Below, piece after piece: positions 8,539 to 16,121 of a stretch of 28,641 nucleotides of DNA. The notes below the pieces were generated by a model. That model saw only the letters and a program-made list of their open reading frames with translations. It had not been told where the DNA came from and made no database searches. Where the stretch lies: the NCBI GenBank assembly GCA_036006525.1, contig DASYPP010000119.1:1-28641 (forward strand), read 5' to 3'. The DNA is from DASYPP01 sp036006525 (GTDB lineage: Bacteria; Gemmatimonadota; Gemmatimonadetes; Gemmatimonadales; GWC2-71-9). Both the position numbers and the translations under genes were made by a program. Each line of letters starts with the position of its first letter. Within the stretch, counting starts at the first letter, position 1.

Positions 8539-10348
8539 GGCGGTAAGGCGGTATGGCGGTAAGGCGGTAAGTGGTCTTGCTGTACTTCTGCTGTTCGCCG
8601 TGCCGGCTCGCGCCCAGATCCTTGATTCGATTCCTGCCGCCGGGGATACGCTCCCGCCCCAGGATACCGTCGACGAAACCGGCCAGTTTCTCAAGGCGCA
8701 GGAGCAGTCGCTGGTCCGGGTACCGGTACTGCCCTACATCGGCGTGGACGGACCTCGCGCGCCGCTCTCCCGCATCGTATTCAATCGCGACTCCATCGAC
8801 TGGGCCATCAATGAAACCCTGGGCGACCTGCTCATGCGGGTGCCCGGGGTGTATCTCTGGCGCGGCGGATGGATCGGCCGCCCGGAGTATCCCGACTACC
8901 AGGGCCGCGGCGCGACGTCGGTCGAGTACTACCAGGACGGGTTGCCACTGATTCCATTAGGGCGGGACAGCGTGGCGTTCGACCCCAGCCTCACCGCGTT
9001 GAGTCTCTACGAGCGGATCGAGATCGAGCGGTGGCCCGGGTTGCTCCGGGTGTACCTCTTTACGTGGCGCAATCCACGCCGCTCCGCCCGGTCCCGGGTG
9101 GGACTCTCCTCCGGCGACAAGAACATCTCGCGCTACCTGGGATCGCTGGAACGGCGCTTCAACGGGGGGATCGGCCTGGCGCTCGCCGGGGAATACCTCG
9201 ATGCGCCAAGCGGCAGCGGGTTCAGCAGCGGGCATACCAACACCCATTACTGGCTGCAGTTGAGCTATGTGCCGTCGGAGAATTTCGGGGTGACCGCGCA
9301 AACGGTGCGGATGTCGCCCAAGCGGGACGCCTTTCTGCGGGCCCTCAACGATACCATCGGGGACTTCCTGGTAGGCGACCGCAAGGACGACGAGCTCCGG
9401 GTCTTCTACAAACGCGGCAAAGGCGACCTGGGACTCAGGGCCGACCTGCTCTATGGACATTCCGCCTGGCGGGGGAGCGGAGTGAACCAGGTGGTGGACC
9501 AGGTGGGCGCCGTGGTGTCGCTCCGGGGGCCGTCGATCCAGCTGGGCGGCTCGGCCTTCCATCGCTCCCGCTGGACTACGTGGGACTTCCGCGGCACGGC
9601 GGGATGGACCGGCATTCGCGGCGTCACCGTGAACGGCGAAGCCGTCCTGCAACAGCATGAAGGCAACCGCACCAGCCGCTGGGTCTCCGCCGGCGCGGGT
9701 CTCTCCTTGCCGTTCGGCGTCGTTCTCTCGGGGTCGGCCCGGTTGGGATCGGTGGTTGCCGCCCCCGCGATCGATTCCGAGGAGGCCCAGGATATCGTCG
9801 ACCTCTCCGGCCGGCTCAGCTGGCAGCGGACCGCGATCGGGCTCGAGGTCGGCCTGACGCAGACCGATGCGTTCCGTCCCGAGAGTCCCCAGCCCTTCCT
9901 GCTCATCGATTCGCTGCGGGCGCCGGGCACCACGCGGTGGCTGACGTTCGCCGGGCGGATTTCGCCGCGCCAATGGATGACGCTCGAGGGATGGTACAGC
10001 GACCCGCTGCAGGGCACGGTGGACGGCATCCCGCCGACCCATTCCTCGCTGACCGGGACCATCCGCTCCCGGTTCCTCCGGACCTTTCCCAGCGGAATCT
10101 TCGAGCTCAAGCTGCAGCTGGGGATGGAGGCGTGGAGCGACGGGGTGATCGGGCGCGACGCGGGCGGTGCCGCCATCACGCTGGGCGGCGCGACCTTCTT
10201 CCGCAGCGTGCTGCAGATGAAGCTGGGGAGCCTGATCATGTTCTGGGACCGGCTGAACCTGTCGGGTAACAAACGATCCTATGTGCCGGAGTACTTTGTG
10301 CCCCGGTTTGGGAGCACGTTCGGCGTTCGCTGGGAATTCTCCAACTGA
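8510..10348 (+). CDS. TonB-dependent-receptor-like outer-membrane protein with plug domain
   Basis: A 612-residue exported protein. Residues 1-36 form a signal peptide: basic stretch (KAVRRYGGK), hydrophobic LAVLLLFAVP, cleavage after ARA. Residues about 85-190 look like a plug domain (NETLGDLLMRVPGVYLWRGG, then the YQDGLPL segment). The remainder is amphipathic beta-strand sequence ending TFGVRWEFSN, as expected of a barrel. It is shorter than classical TonB-dependent receptors and I see no convincing TonB box, so it may be a reduced receptor or plug-bearing porin; the ligand is unknown. The start is GTG 8510 or TTG 8522, both inside the end of pepA; no in-frame ATG precedes the hydrophobic core. 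An octamer repeat array encodes much of the n-region, suggesting that the present start was created or altered by the array. Confidence 0.75.
   Translation: MSSCLAASSKAVRRYGGKAVSGLAVLLLFAVPARAQILDSIPAAGDTLPPQDTVDETGQFLKAQEQSLVRVPVLPYIGVDGPRAPLSRIVFNRDSIDWAINETLGDLLMRVPGVYLWRGGWIGRPEYPDYQGRGATSVEYYQDGLPLIPLGRDSVAFDPSLTALSLYERIEIERWPGLLRVYLFTWRNPRRSARSRVGLSSGDKNISRYLGSLERRFNGGIGLALAGEYLDAPSGSGFSSGHTNTHYWLQLSYVPSENFGVTAQTVRMSPKRDAFLRALNDTIGDFLVGDRKDDELRVFYKRGKGDLGLRADLLYGHSAWRGSGVNQVVDQVGAVVSLRGPSIQLGGSAFHRSRWTTWDFRGTAGWTGIRGVTVNGEAVLQQHEGNRTSRWVSAGAGLSLPFGVVLSGSARLGSVVAAPAIDSEEAQDIVDLSGRLSWQRTAIGLEVGLTQTDAFRPESPQPFLLIDSLRAPGTTRWLTFAGRISPRQWMTLEGWYSDPLQGTVDGIPPTHSSLTGTIRSRFLRTFPSGIFELKLQLGMEAWSDGVIGRDAGGAAITLGGATFFRSVLQMKLGSLIMFWDRLNLSGNKRSYVPEYFVPRFGSTFGVRWEFSN
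8536..8574 (+). repeat. TAAGGCGG octamer array inside a coding start
   Basis: Four 8-bp units TAAGGCGG, TAAGGCGG, TATGGCGG, TAAGGCGG and a partial TAAGTGG follow each other without gaps. The first TAA is the stop of pepA. The array is also read in frame by the next gene as residues 10-21 of its signal peptide n-region. No inverted arm was found nearby, unlike most other arrays in the window. Confidence 0.85.
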
Positions 10349-10357
10349 GGTCGCTGA

Positions 10358-10654
10358 AGCGCTACCGCTCCAACGCTGATGAACGCTGAAACGCGCCGAT
10401 CAGTTCCTCTTGCGATGCCAGCTTTTTTCACCACGGATAACTCACCGAAACCAACTGGTCGCACCTCGTACTTTTCTGGTCTTCGTCGGATCTTGGCAGA
10501 TTGTAACTCGGATTTGATCGCTCAATGTCACTCCGGGACAATCCGTTCGTTTCAGTGCTTTGTCCGTGGTGAATGGCCTATCACGACAGACCCTAACGAC
10601 CAAAAGTGCCAATCCGCGCGTTTCGGCGTTCATCAGCGTTAAAGCGGTAGCGCC
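10358..10654. repeat. Nested inverted repeat filling the yicC upstream gap
   Basis: Between 10349 and 10737 there is no gene. Outer arms 10358-10395 and 10617-10654 are complementary at 34 of 38 positions (core word AACGCTGATGAACGC). Inner arms 10427-10450 and 10550-10573 are complementary at about 20 of 24 (core TCCGTGGTGAA). The roughly 100-bp centre has lower GC than the neighbouring genes and shows no ORF with a protein-like translation. The layout resembles a non-autonomous inverted-repeat element, but no target-site duplication was recognised. From 10655 to 10737 only the yicC leader is seen. Confidence 0.75.
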
Positions 10655-10737
10655 GTTCACCGAACGCCAGCCGTAGCGTCAACCCCGCCATCAGACTAAG
10701 TTTCCGCCCCTAATTTCCCCCTCCCTGGAGCCCTGAT

Positions 10738-11613
10738 TTGCCCCACAGTATGACCGGATTCGGGGCTGCGGAGGATGCCGTGCTGGGAGGCCGGCTCCGG
10801 GTCGAGATCCGGACAGTCAATCACCGGTATTTCAACCTCTCCCTCAAGCTGCCGGCCGAGTTCGGGGCGCTGGAGGGGGAGTTCCGGGAGCGGCTGCGCA
10901 AGGAGTTCGAGCGGGGACACGTGACGGTGATGGTCCGCTGGGTGGCGGCGCCGGCTCAGGCCACGCTGCCCCGGGTGAACCTGGACCAGGCCCGGCTGGT
11001 GCTGGGACAACTTCAAGCACTCCAGGCCGAGCTGAAACTGCCCGGCGAGGTAGACCTCGGCCTCCTGGTGCGACAGCCCGATGTGCTGCAGCGGCCGGAC
11101 GAAGAGTCGGTCCAGCTCGAGTGGGGCCCGATCGAACCAGTGGTGGTGAAGGCGGCGAAGGCCTGCCAGGCCATGCGGCAGCGCGAAGGCCAGGTGCTGA
11201 TCGGGGAACTCGGGCATCGACTGGACTTGCTGCAGGCGGCGGCCGGCCAGATCGCCGCCGTGGCCCCCACCCGGGTGGTGCGGGAGCGGGAGCGGCTGCG
11301 ACAGGCGGTGCGCGACCTGATGAACGGCGCGATGCCGGACGAGAATCGCCTGGCCCAGGAGATCGCGTTTATCGCCGACAAGCTGGACATCACGGAGGAG
11401 CTGGTCCGGTTCCAGGCCCACGTGGACGCCTGCCGTGCCGCGCTCGCCGGAAATCCGGCCGCCGGCAAGCAGCTCGGGTTCCTGGCCCAGGAGCTGGGCC
11501 GCGAAGTCAACACGATCGGCAGCAAGGCGAACGACGCGACGATCACCCAGCAGGTGATCCTCATGAAGGGCGAGCTCGAGAAGTTCCGCGAGCAACTCGA
11601 AAACCTCGAATGA
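10738..11613 (+). CDS. yicC: YicC family endoribonuclease
   Basis: A 291-residue protein of the YicC/YloC family, reported as an RNase in E. coli. The conserved N-terminus SMTGFG, the segment EIRTVNHRYFNLSLKLP, and the C-terminal signature (EELVRFQAHV, KQLGFLAQELGREVNTIGSK) are all present and the length is typical. TTG 10738 is preferred because GGAG lies seven bases upstream; the ATG at 10750 (MTGFG) would be too far from it. The gene ends in ATGA shared with gmk, so the two are translationally coupled. yicC-gmk-rpoZ-coaBC is a common order across bacteria, fitting a stationary-phase/RNA and nucleotide housekeeping operon. Confidence 0.94.
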   Translation: MPHSMTGFGAAEDAVLGGRLRVEIRTVNHRYFNLSLKLPAEFGALEGEFRERLRKEFERGHVTVMVRWVAAPAQATLPRVNLDQARLVLGQLQALQAELKLPGEVDLGLLVRQPDVLQRPDEESVQLEWGPIEPVVVKAAKACQAMRQREGQVLIGELGHRLDLLQAAAGQIAAVAPTRVVRERERLRQAVRDLMNGAMPDENRLAQEIAFIADKLDITEELVRFQAHVDACRAALAGNPAAGKQLGFLAQELGREVNTIGSKANDATITQQVILMKGELEKFREQLENLE

Positions 11614-12251
11614 CGCCGTTCCCCCTGGTCCTCTCTTCGCCATCGGGTGGAGGCAAGTCCACCATCGCGCGGCAGCTGCTGGAAGCGCGGGACGACCTGG
11701 GATACTCGGTTTCGGCCACGACCCGGCCGCGGCGAGGCAATGAAGTGGAGGGCAGCGACTACTTCTTCCTGGGCCGGGAGGATTTCAAGCACCGGGCCGA
11801 GGCCGGAGAGTTCGTCGAGTGGGCGGAGTACGGGGGCGAGTACTACGGCACCCTGAGGAGCGAGCTGGAACGGCTGTTCCGGGAAGGCAAGAACGCGGTG
11901 CTGGATATCGACATCCAGGGCGCCCGGCAGTTGAAGCAGCACTACCCGGAGACCGTGTCGGTGTTCATTCTCCCGCCCAGCGGGGCCGACCTGGTGCAGC
12001 GGCTGAAAGGGAGAAAGACCGAGGCGCCGGACGTCGTGCGCCGCCGCCTGGAGCGGGCGATCGTGGAGCTGGATGCCGCCGGAGAGTACGACTATATCGT
12101 CGTCAACGACGACATCGTGTCCGCGGTGGAGCATGTGGCGGCCATCCTGGACGCGGAAAGCCGGCAGGTCAAGCGGCAGCCGGACTTACTGCGGCTGCTC
12201 GAGCGTTTGCGGAGGGAAGTGCAGCAAGAAGGACTAAGGACGAAGGACTGA
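11610..12251 (+). CDS. gmk: Guanylate kinase
   Basis: A 213-residue enzyme that phosphorylates GMP to GDP with ATP in the cytosol. The P-loop is PSGGGKST (Lys16), followed by the GMP-binding stretch SVSATTRPRRGNEVEGSDY and EFVEWAEYGGEYYGT, and the DIDIQGARQLK motif. The ATG overlaps the yicC stop (ATGA). The last residues, GLRTKD, are encoded by the start of a heptamer array (AGGACTA type), so the C-terminus runs a few residues beyond the usual fold and was probably extended by the array. Confidence 0.96.
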   Translation: MTPFPLVLSSPSGGGKSTIARQLLEARDDLGYSVSATTRPRRGNEVEGSDYFFLGREDFKHRAEAGEFVEWAEYGGEYYGTLRSELERLFREGKNAVLDIDIQGARQLKQHYPETVSVFILPPSGADLVQRLKGRKTEAPDVVRRRLERAIVELDAAGEYDYIVVNDDIVSAVEHVAAILDAESRQVKRQPDLLRLLERLRREVQQEGLRTKD

Positions 12252-12376
12252 CAAAAAGGACTAAGGACTGACAAAAAAAGGACTAAGGACTGAGGACTAA
12301 GGACTTAGAGTTTCACGGTTCCAGCTTTGCCGGCAGGATTACGAATCGCAAAGCCCTTAGTCCTTAGTCCTGAAAC
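12230..12376. repeat. AGGACTA heptamer array with inverted arm
   Basis: Left part 12230-12309 consists of 7-bp units (AGGACTA, AGGACGA, AGGACTG, then further AGGACTA/AGGACTG pairs) interrupted twice by ACAAAA-type A-runs. The right arm about 12353-12376 holds the complement CTTAGTC, CTTAGTC, CTGAAAC. The first three units are the end of gmk including its TGA; the right arm reaches to a few bases before the candidate -10 box of rpoZ. Confidence 0.85.
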
Positions 12377-12381
12377 AGAGC

Positions 12382-12387
12382 TACAAT
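12382..12387 (+). promoter_or_regulatory. Candidate -10 box for rpoZ-coaBC
   Basis: TACAAT lies 23 bases before the rpoZ GTG. The matching -35 region falls in the right arm of the heptamer array and has no good TTGACA match, so this is a weak call. rpoZ could also be transcribed through from gmk. Confidence 0.3.
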
Positions 12388-12410
12388 CTCTCTCATTTAG
12401 TGGAGCACCT

Positions 12411-12623
12411 GTGCGTATTTATACTCCGATGGAAGCGGCCCAGCAAGCGGGCAACAAGTACCTGGGCGTGCTGGTGGCCGCGCGGTTTGCGCGATACCTG
12501 AACGAGCTGCCCCGGGAAAAGCTGATCGACAAGGAAGAGAAGCTCACCACGGTCGCGCTGGAGAATCTCTGCGCCGGTGACCTCGAGTACCGGCTGCTGC
12601 GCCGGCGCCGCTCCGAAGCGTGA
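12411..12623 (+). CDS. rpoZ: RNA polymerase omega subunit
   Basis: A 70-residue protein with the omega pattern KYLGVLVAARFARYLNELPR, then KLTTVALENLCAGDLEYRL. Omega binds the beta-prime subunit and aids assembly of RNA polymerase. GTG 12411 is chosen because GGAG ends five bases before it; the longer open frame from 12327 reads through the array arm and has no family similarity before the GTG. It lies between gmk and coaBC, the usual place. The stop overlaps the GTG of coaBC (GTGA). Confidence 0.88.
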   Translation: MRIYTPMEAAQQAGNKYLGVLVAARFARYLNELPREKLIDKEEKLTTVALENLCAGDLEYRLLRRRRSEA

Positions 12624-13813
12624 GCTGGTCCGGCCGGCACGTCGTCCTCGGCGTGTCGGGTGGGATTGCCAGCTACAAGAGTTGCCTGCTGGCCCGGCAG
12701 CTCACCGAGGCTGGGGCTCGCGTGGACGTGGTTCTCACCGAGGGAGCCGCCGCCTTCGTGCGGCCGGTGGTGTTTGAAGCGCTGACCGGGCGCCCGGTCC
12801 TGACCTCCCTTTGGGAGCGGGACCAGGCGCTTTCGCATATCCGGCTGGGCAAGGACGCCGATCTCATCCTGGTCGCGCCGGCCACGGCGCACCTGATGGC
12901 GCGGGTGGCCATGGGCCTCGCGGACGACCTGCTCACCACGATACTGCTGGCGCGAACCATCCCGGTGCTCATGGCGCCGGCGATGAACGACGAGATGTTC
13001 GCCCACCCGGCCACCCAGGCCAACCTCCGCATCCTCAAGGAACGCGGCGTGTTGATTGTCGGGCCCGAGGTCGGGCCGCTCGCGGAAGGCCCGTCGGAGC
13101 GCCCGGGGCGAATGAGCGAGCCGGAAGCGATCCTGGCGCATGCCGTCCGACTGTTAGAAGGGAAGGGACACTTGGCGGGGCGTCGAGTCGTGGTGACCGC
13201 CGGCCCGACCCGCGAAGCGCTGGACCCGGTCCGCTTCATCTCCAATCGATCCAGCGGAAAGATGGGGTTCCGGCTGGCAGAGGCGGCGTGGCGCCGCGGC
13301 GCGGAAGTCGTGCTGATCAGCGGTCCGGTCGCCCTGGAGGATCCGACCGGCATCTGCCTCGAGCGAGTCGAGACGACCGAGCAGATGGCTGACGCGGTCC
13401 GCGCGGCTCTCCCGACGGCCGATATCCTTATCATGGCCGCGGCGCCCGCCGACTTCCGAGCGGCCCAGCCGGCACCCACGAAGCGGCCGCGCGGAGAGGG
13501 GCCGACCAACCTGTCGCTCGAGGCCACGCCCGACATCCTCGTCAGCACCCGGGAGGCCCGGAAGAAGGGCGCGTTCATCGTCGGATTTGCGCTGGAGACC
13601 GGCAAGGCGCACCCCAGGGCCCGGGAAAAGCTGGAGAAGAAGGGCCTGGACCTGATCGTGGTGAACGACGCGCTGGAGCCCGGAGCCGGATTCGAAGTGG
13701 ATACCAATCGCGTTACCCTGATCTCCCGGAAGGAATCCAGGGAACTGCCCTTGATGACCAAGGCCCAGGTGGCGGACGCCATCCTCGACCACATCGAGTC
13801 TGGCCTTGTCTGA
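12620..13813 (+). CDS. coaBC: Bifunctional phosphopantothenoylcysteine decarboxylase/synthetase
   Basis: A 397-residue CoaBC (Dfp). Residues about 5-175 are the FMN-dependent decarboxylase CoaC: GVSGGIASYK, active-site His73 in LSHIRLGKDADLILVAPATAH, and the PAMNDEMF motif (Asn123). Residues about 186-395 are the CTP-dependent synthetase CoaB: VTAGPTREALDPVRFISNRS (Asn209) and MAAAPADFR, with Lys288 in the region of the KxKK motif. Together they turn 4'-phosphopantothenate and cysteine into 4'-phosphopantetheine for coenzyme A. The cysteine that serves as proton donor in E. coli CoaC (the ACG before GxGRM) is Glu156 here (PLAEGPSERPGRM), so that step may use another residue. Starts at GTG within the rpoZ stop and overlaps the next gene by 8 bp. 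Confidence 0.94.
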   Translation: MSWSGRHVVLGVSGGIASYKSCLLARQLTEAGARVDVVLTEGAAAFVRPVVFEALTGRPVLTSLWERDQALSHIRLGKDADLILVAPATAHLMARVAMGLADDLLTTILLARTIPVLMAPAMNDEMFAHPATQANLRILKERGVLIVGPEVGPLAEGPSERPGRMSEPEAILAHAVRLLEGKGHLAGRRVVVTAGPTREALDPVRFISNRSSGKMGFRLAEAAWRRGAEVVLISGPVALEDPTGICLERVETTEQMADAVRAALPTADILIMAAAPADFRAAQPAPTKRPRGEGPTNLSLEATPDILVSTREARKKGAFIVGFALETGKAHPRAREKLEKKGLDLIVVNDALEPGAGFEVDTNRVTLISRKESRELPLMTKAQVADAILDHIESGLV

Positions 13814-14567
13814 CCTGCTGCGCCGCTATCTCGAACAACAGATCGAAATGGGCGGCGCCGAGGTTGTCCTCTCGGGGGCACCGGCGGCGGCGACTCCGCC
13901 TGCGCCGGCCGAGACGGCCGGGGACCCGGGGGCCCGTTGGCGGAAAGACGCCCCGGCGATTCCCGGTCCGGGACTCGCGGTCGATCCGCCGGCCTTCCTG
14001 GTGGATGAACTGGCCCGGGCCGAGACCCTCGATGCCGTCGCCACCCTGGTCGCCGCCTGTACCCGGTGCCCGCTCCACCTGACCCGCACCAATCCCGTCC
14101 CCGGCGAGGGCAACCCCAAGGCGCAACTGATGTTGGTCGGGGAAGGCCCGGGCGAGACCGAGGACCGGCTGGGACGACCCTTCGTCGGGCGGGCCGGCGA
14201 GCTCCTGAACGGCATCCTTGCCGCTATCGGCTTGCCGCGCGAGGAGGTATACATCGCCAACATCGTCAAGTCGCGTCCGCCGCAGAATCGCAAGCCCTTG
14301 CCGGATGAAGTGAGTGCGTGCATACCGTATCTCTACCGGCAGATTGCGCTCATCAAACCGAAGGTGATATTAGCAATGGGCGGCACCGCGGGTGAATCGT
14401 TGCTGGGCGTCAAGCAGAGCCTCACGCAACTTCGCGGCAAGGTCCATCGTTTCGCGGGCATTCCGCTGGTCGTGACCTACCATCCCGCAGCCCTGCTACG
14501 AAACCCCAACTGGAAGAAGCCCACCTGGGATGACGTTCGTATCGCCCGCCAGCTCCTCGACGGCTGA
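13806..14567 (+). CDS. Uracil-DNA glycosylase, family 4 type
   Basis: A 253-residue protein with a 75-residue Pro/Ala-rich N-terminal extension before the catalytic domain. Motifs: CTRCPL (Cys85, Cys88), GEGPGETEDRLGRPFVGRAG (motif 1 and uracil pocket), ANIVKSRPPQNRK, Cys172, and the closing TYHPAALLRNP with His226. It removes uracil from DNA to start base-excision repair. Family-4 enzymes hold a [4Fe-4S] cluster with four Cys; the third one, in the usual VKCRPP, is Ser156 here, so the cluster would have three Cys plus Ser or be altered. The TTG start at 13806 is chosen because LLRRYLEQQ is a typical family N-terminus; ATG 13848 is an alternative. It is coupled to coaBC and overlaps dnaB by 38 bp. 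Confidence 0.9.
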   Translation: MSDLLRRYLEQQIEMGGAEVVLSGAPAAATPPAPAETAGDPGARWRKDAPAIPGPGLAVDPPAFLVDELARAETLDAVATLVAACTRCPLHLTRTNPVPGEGNPKAQLMLVGEGPGETEDRLGRPFVGRAGELLNGILAAIGLPREEVYIANIVKSRPPQNRKPLPDEVSACIPYLYRQIALIKPKVILAMGGTAGESLLGVKQSLTQLRGKVHRFAGIPLVVTYHPAALLRNPNWKKPTWDDVRIARQLLDG

Positions 14568-15927
14568 CCAGCAGATCTCAGGGCGTTCCGCGCCCTGGGA
14601 TAACGCCGCCGAGCAGGCCGTGCTCGGTGCGATGATGCTGGACCAGAACGCGGCGCTCCGCGCGGCGGAGCTGCTGGACCAGAGTCATTTCTACCGGGAA
14701 GGCCATCGCCGGCTGTTCCGGGCGATGGCGCGGCTGGTCCAGCAGGGCAGCGTGATCGATCCGGTCACCCTGCGCGACGAGCTGATGCGCCAGGGCGAGC
14801 TGGACGAATCGGGCGGCGTCGAGTACCTGGCCGAGCTGGTGGACTCGGTGACCTCGACCGCCAACCTCGAAGCCCACGCCAAGATCATCCGGGACAAGGC
14901 GGTCATCCGCCAGCTGATCGAGACCGCGACCAACATCATCGGCGAAGCGTACGAACAGCGCACCACCGCCAACGAGCTGCTCGACGTCGCCGAGTCCCGC
15001 GTCTTCCAGATCTCCCAGACCCGACACGAGCGGGGTTTCACCCGGATCAAGGAAATGCTCTCGGACACCATCGAGCGCATCGAGACGCTGCAGAAGAGCG
15101 GGAAGACGGTGACCGGGGTGGCGAGCGGCTTCAAGGACCTGGACGACCTCACGTCGGGATTCCAGCGCTCCGACCTGGTGATCGTCGCGGCTCGGCCTTC
15201 CATGGGCAAGACGGCGTTCTGCTTGAACATCGCGGCCCACGCGGCGATCGAGGACGAGGTCGGGGTGGCGCTCTTCTCCCTGGAAATGTCCAAGGAGTCG
15301 CTGGTGCAGCGCCTCCTGTCGTCCGAGGCGTGGGTCGACAGTCAAAAGGTGCGGCGCGGTGGGCTTCGGGACAGCGACTTCACCAACCTGGCCAAGGCGG
15401 CGGGCCGTCTGCACAGTTGCCCGATGTGGATCGACGACACGCCGTCCCTGTCTCTCCTGGAAATGCGATCCAAGGCCCGGCGGCTGAAGGCGCAGAACGA
15501 GGTGGGGCTCATCATCGTGGACTATCTCCAGCTGATGCGGGCGCCGGAAAAGGCGGAGAACCGGGTGCAGGAGATCTCGGAGATCAGCCGCTCGCTGAAG
15601 GCGCTGGCCCGGGAGCTGGAGACGCCGGTGGTGGCACTGTCCCAGCTGTCGCGCGCCACCGAACAGCGGGGCGGGGACCGGCGGCCGATTCTTTCCGACC
15701 TCCGCGACTCCGGCGCCATCGAACAGGATGCGGACGTGGTGATTTTCATTCACCGGCCCGAGATGTACAAGACGCCCGAGGAGTCGCGGGCGGAGGGGCT
15801 GGAAGGGAAGGCGGAGGTCATCGTCGGCAAGCAGCGCAACGGGCCGACCGGCACGGTTGACCTCTTCTTTCACAAGCAGTTTACCCGGTTCGACGACCAC
15901 ACCAACCGGCCGGAGCCGGAGAACTAG
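14530..15927 (+). CDS. dnaB: Replicative DNA helicase
   Basis: A 465-residue DnaB. The N-terminal domain starts at PWDNAAEQAVLGAMM (about residue 22). The RecA-like C-terminal domain has the Walker A loop ARPSMGKTAF (Lys227), FSLEMSKESLVQRLL, Walker B in LIIVDYLQLM, and the closing LSQLSRATEQR and IEQDADVVIFIHR. It unwinds DNA as a hexamer at the fork. Length is standard and there is no intein. ATG 14530 is the only reasonable start and lies 38 bp inside the uracil-DNA glycosylase gene, so the first 20 residues share DNA with that gene. It is the last gene of the run; the 496 bp behind it hold repeats and a possible gene remnant. Confidence 0.96.
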   Translation: MTFVSPASSSTADQQISGRSAPWDNAAEQAVLGAMMLDQNAALRAAELLDQSHFYREGHRRLFRAMARLVQQGSVIDPVTLRDELMRQGELDESGGVEYLAELVDSVTSTANLEAHAKIIRDKAVIRQLIETATNIIGEAYEQRTTANELLDVAESRVFQISQTRHERGFTRIKEMLSDTIERIETLQKSGKTVTGVASGFKDLDDLTSGFQRSDLVIVAARPSMGKTAFCLNIAAHAAIEDEVGVALFSLEMSKESLVQRLLSSEAWVDSQKVRRGGLRDSDFTNLAKAAGRLHSCPMWIDDTPSLSLLEMRSKARRLKAQNEVGLIIVDYLQLMRAPEKAENRVQEISEISRSLKALARELETPVVALSQLSRATEQRGGDRRPILSDLRDSGAIEQDADVVIFIHRPEMYKTPEESRAEGLEGKAEVIVGKQRNGPTGTVDLFFHKQFTRFDDHTNRPEPEN

Positions 15928-16121
15928 AACTGACACTGGAGAGCCATGCGTATCCGATCGTCGTCCTGGCTCCTAGTTCCCGAAGTTTCCGCGACCAGCT
16001 CCGCCCAAACCCTCCCGCCAGCCTCCACCGTAGCCCAGATCGCGTATTCGCTCGCGCAGGCATTTCTCGGGGCCGCAGCTTCGGGGGTCAGTGCCAGGCT
16101 CGCGCTTTTCGGGTGACGCAT
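15924..16121 (-). pseudogene. Possible C-terminal remnant of an outer-membrane beta-barrel protein
   Basis: A leftward frame of 65 codons ends in TAG that shares CTAG with the dnaB stop. Its final 40 residues look like two barrel strands joined by a loop: GGRVWAELVAETS, loop GTRSQDD, and RIRMALQCQF with alternating hydrophobics and a terminal Phe. Upstream, the frame runs into the repeated palindromic element and low-complexity sequence, with no signal peptide, so an intact gene is not present. An overlapping rightward frame 15946-16116 (56 residues, GGAG before the ATG) is less protein-like. Both readings are weak. Confidence 0.3.

Noticed and set aside
7138..8694. Leftward 518-codon frame across pepA
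   Set aside because: His/Arg/Gly-rich shadow translation; the + strand has the M17 signature.
10379..10660. Small ORFs inside the inverted repeat upstream of yicC
   Set aside because: Frames on both strands follow the inverted arms; no ribosome site and no protein-like composition.
12327..12410. N-terminal extension of rpoZ
   Set aside because: It would translate the repeat arm and the -10 region; omega similarity begins at GTG 12411, which has its own ribosome site.
14578..15936. Leftward 452-codon frame across dnaB
   Set aside because: Antisense shadow without any recognisable motif.
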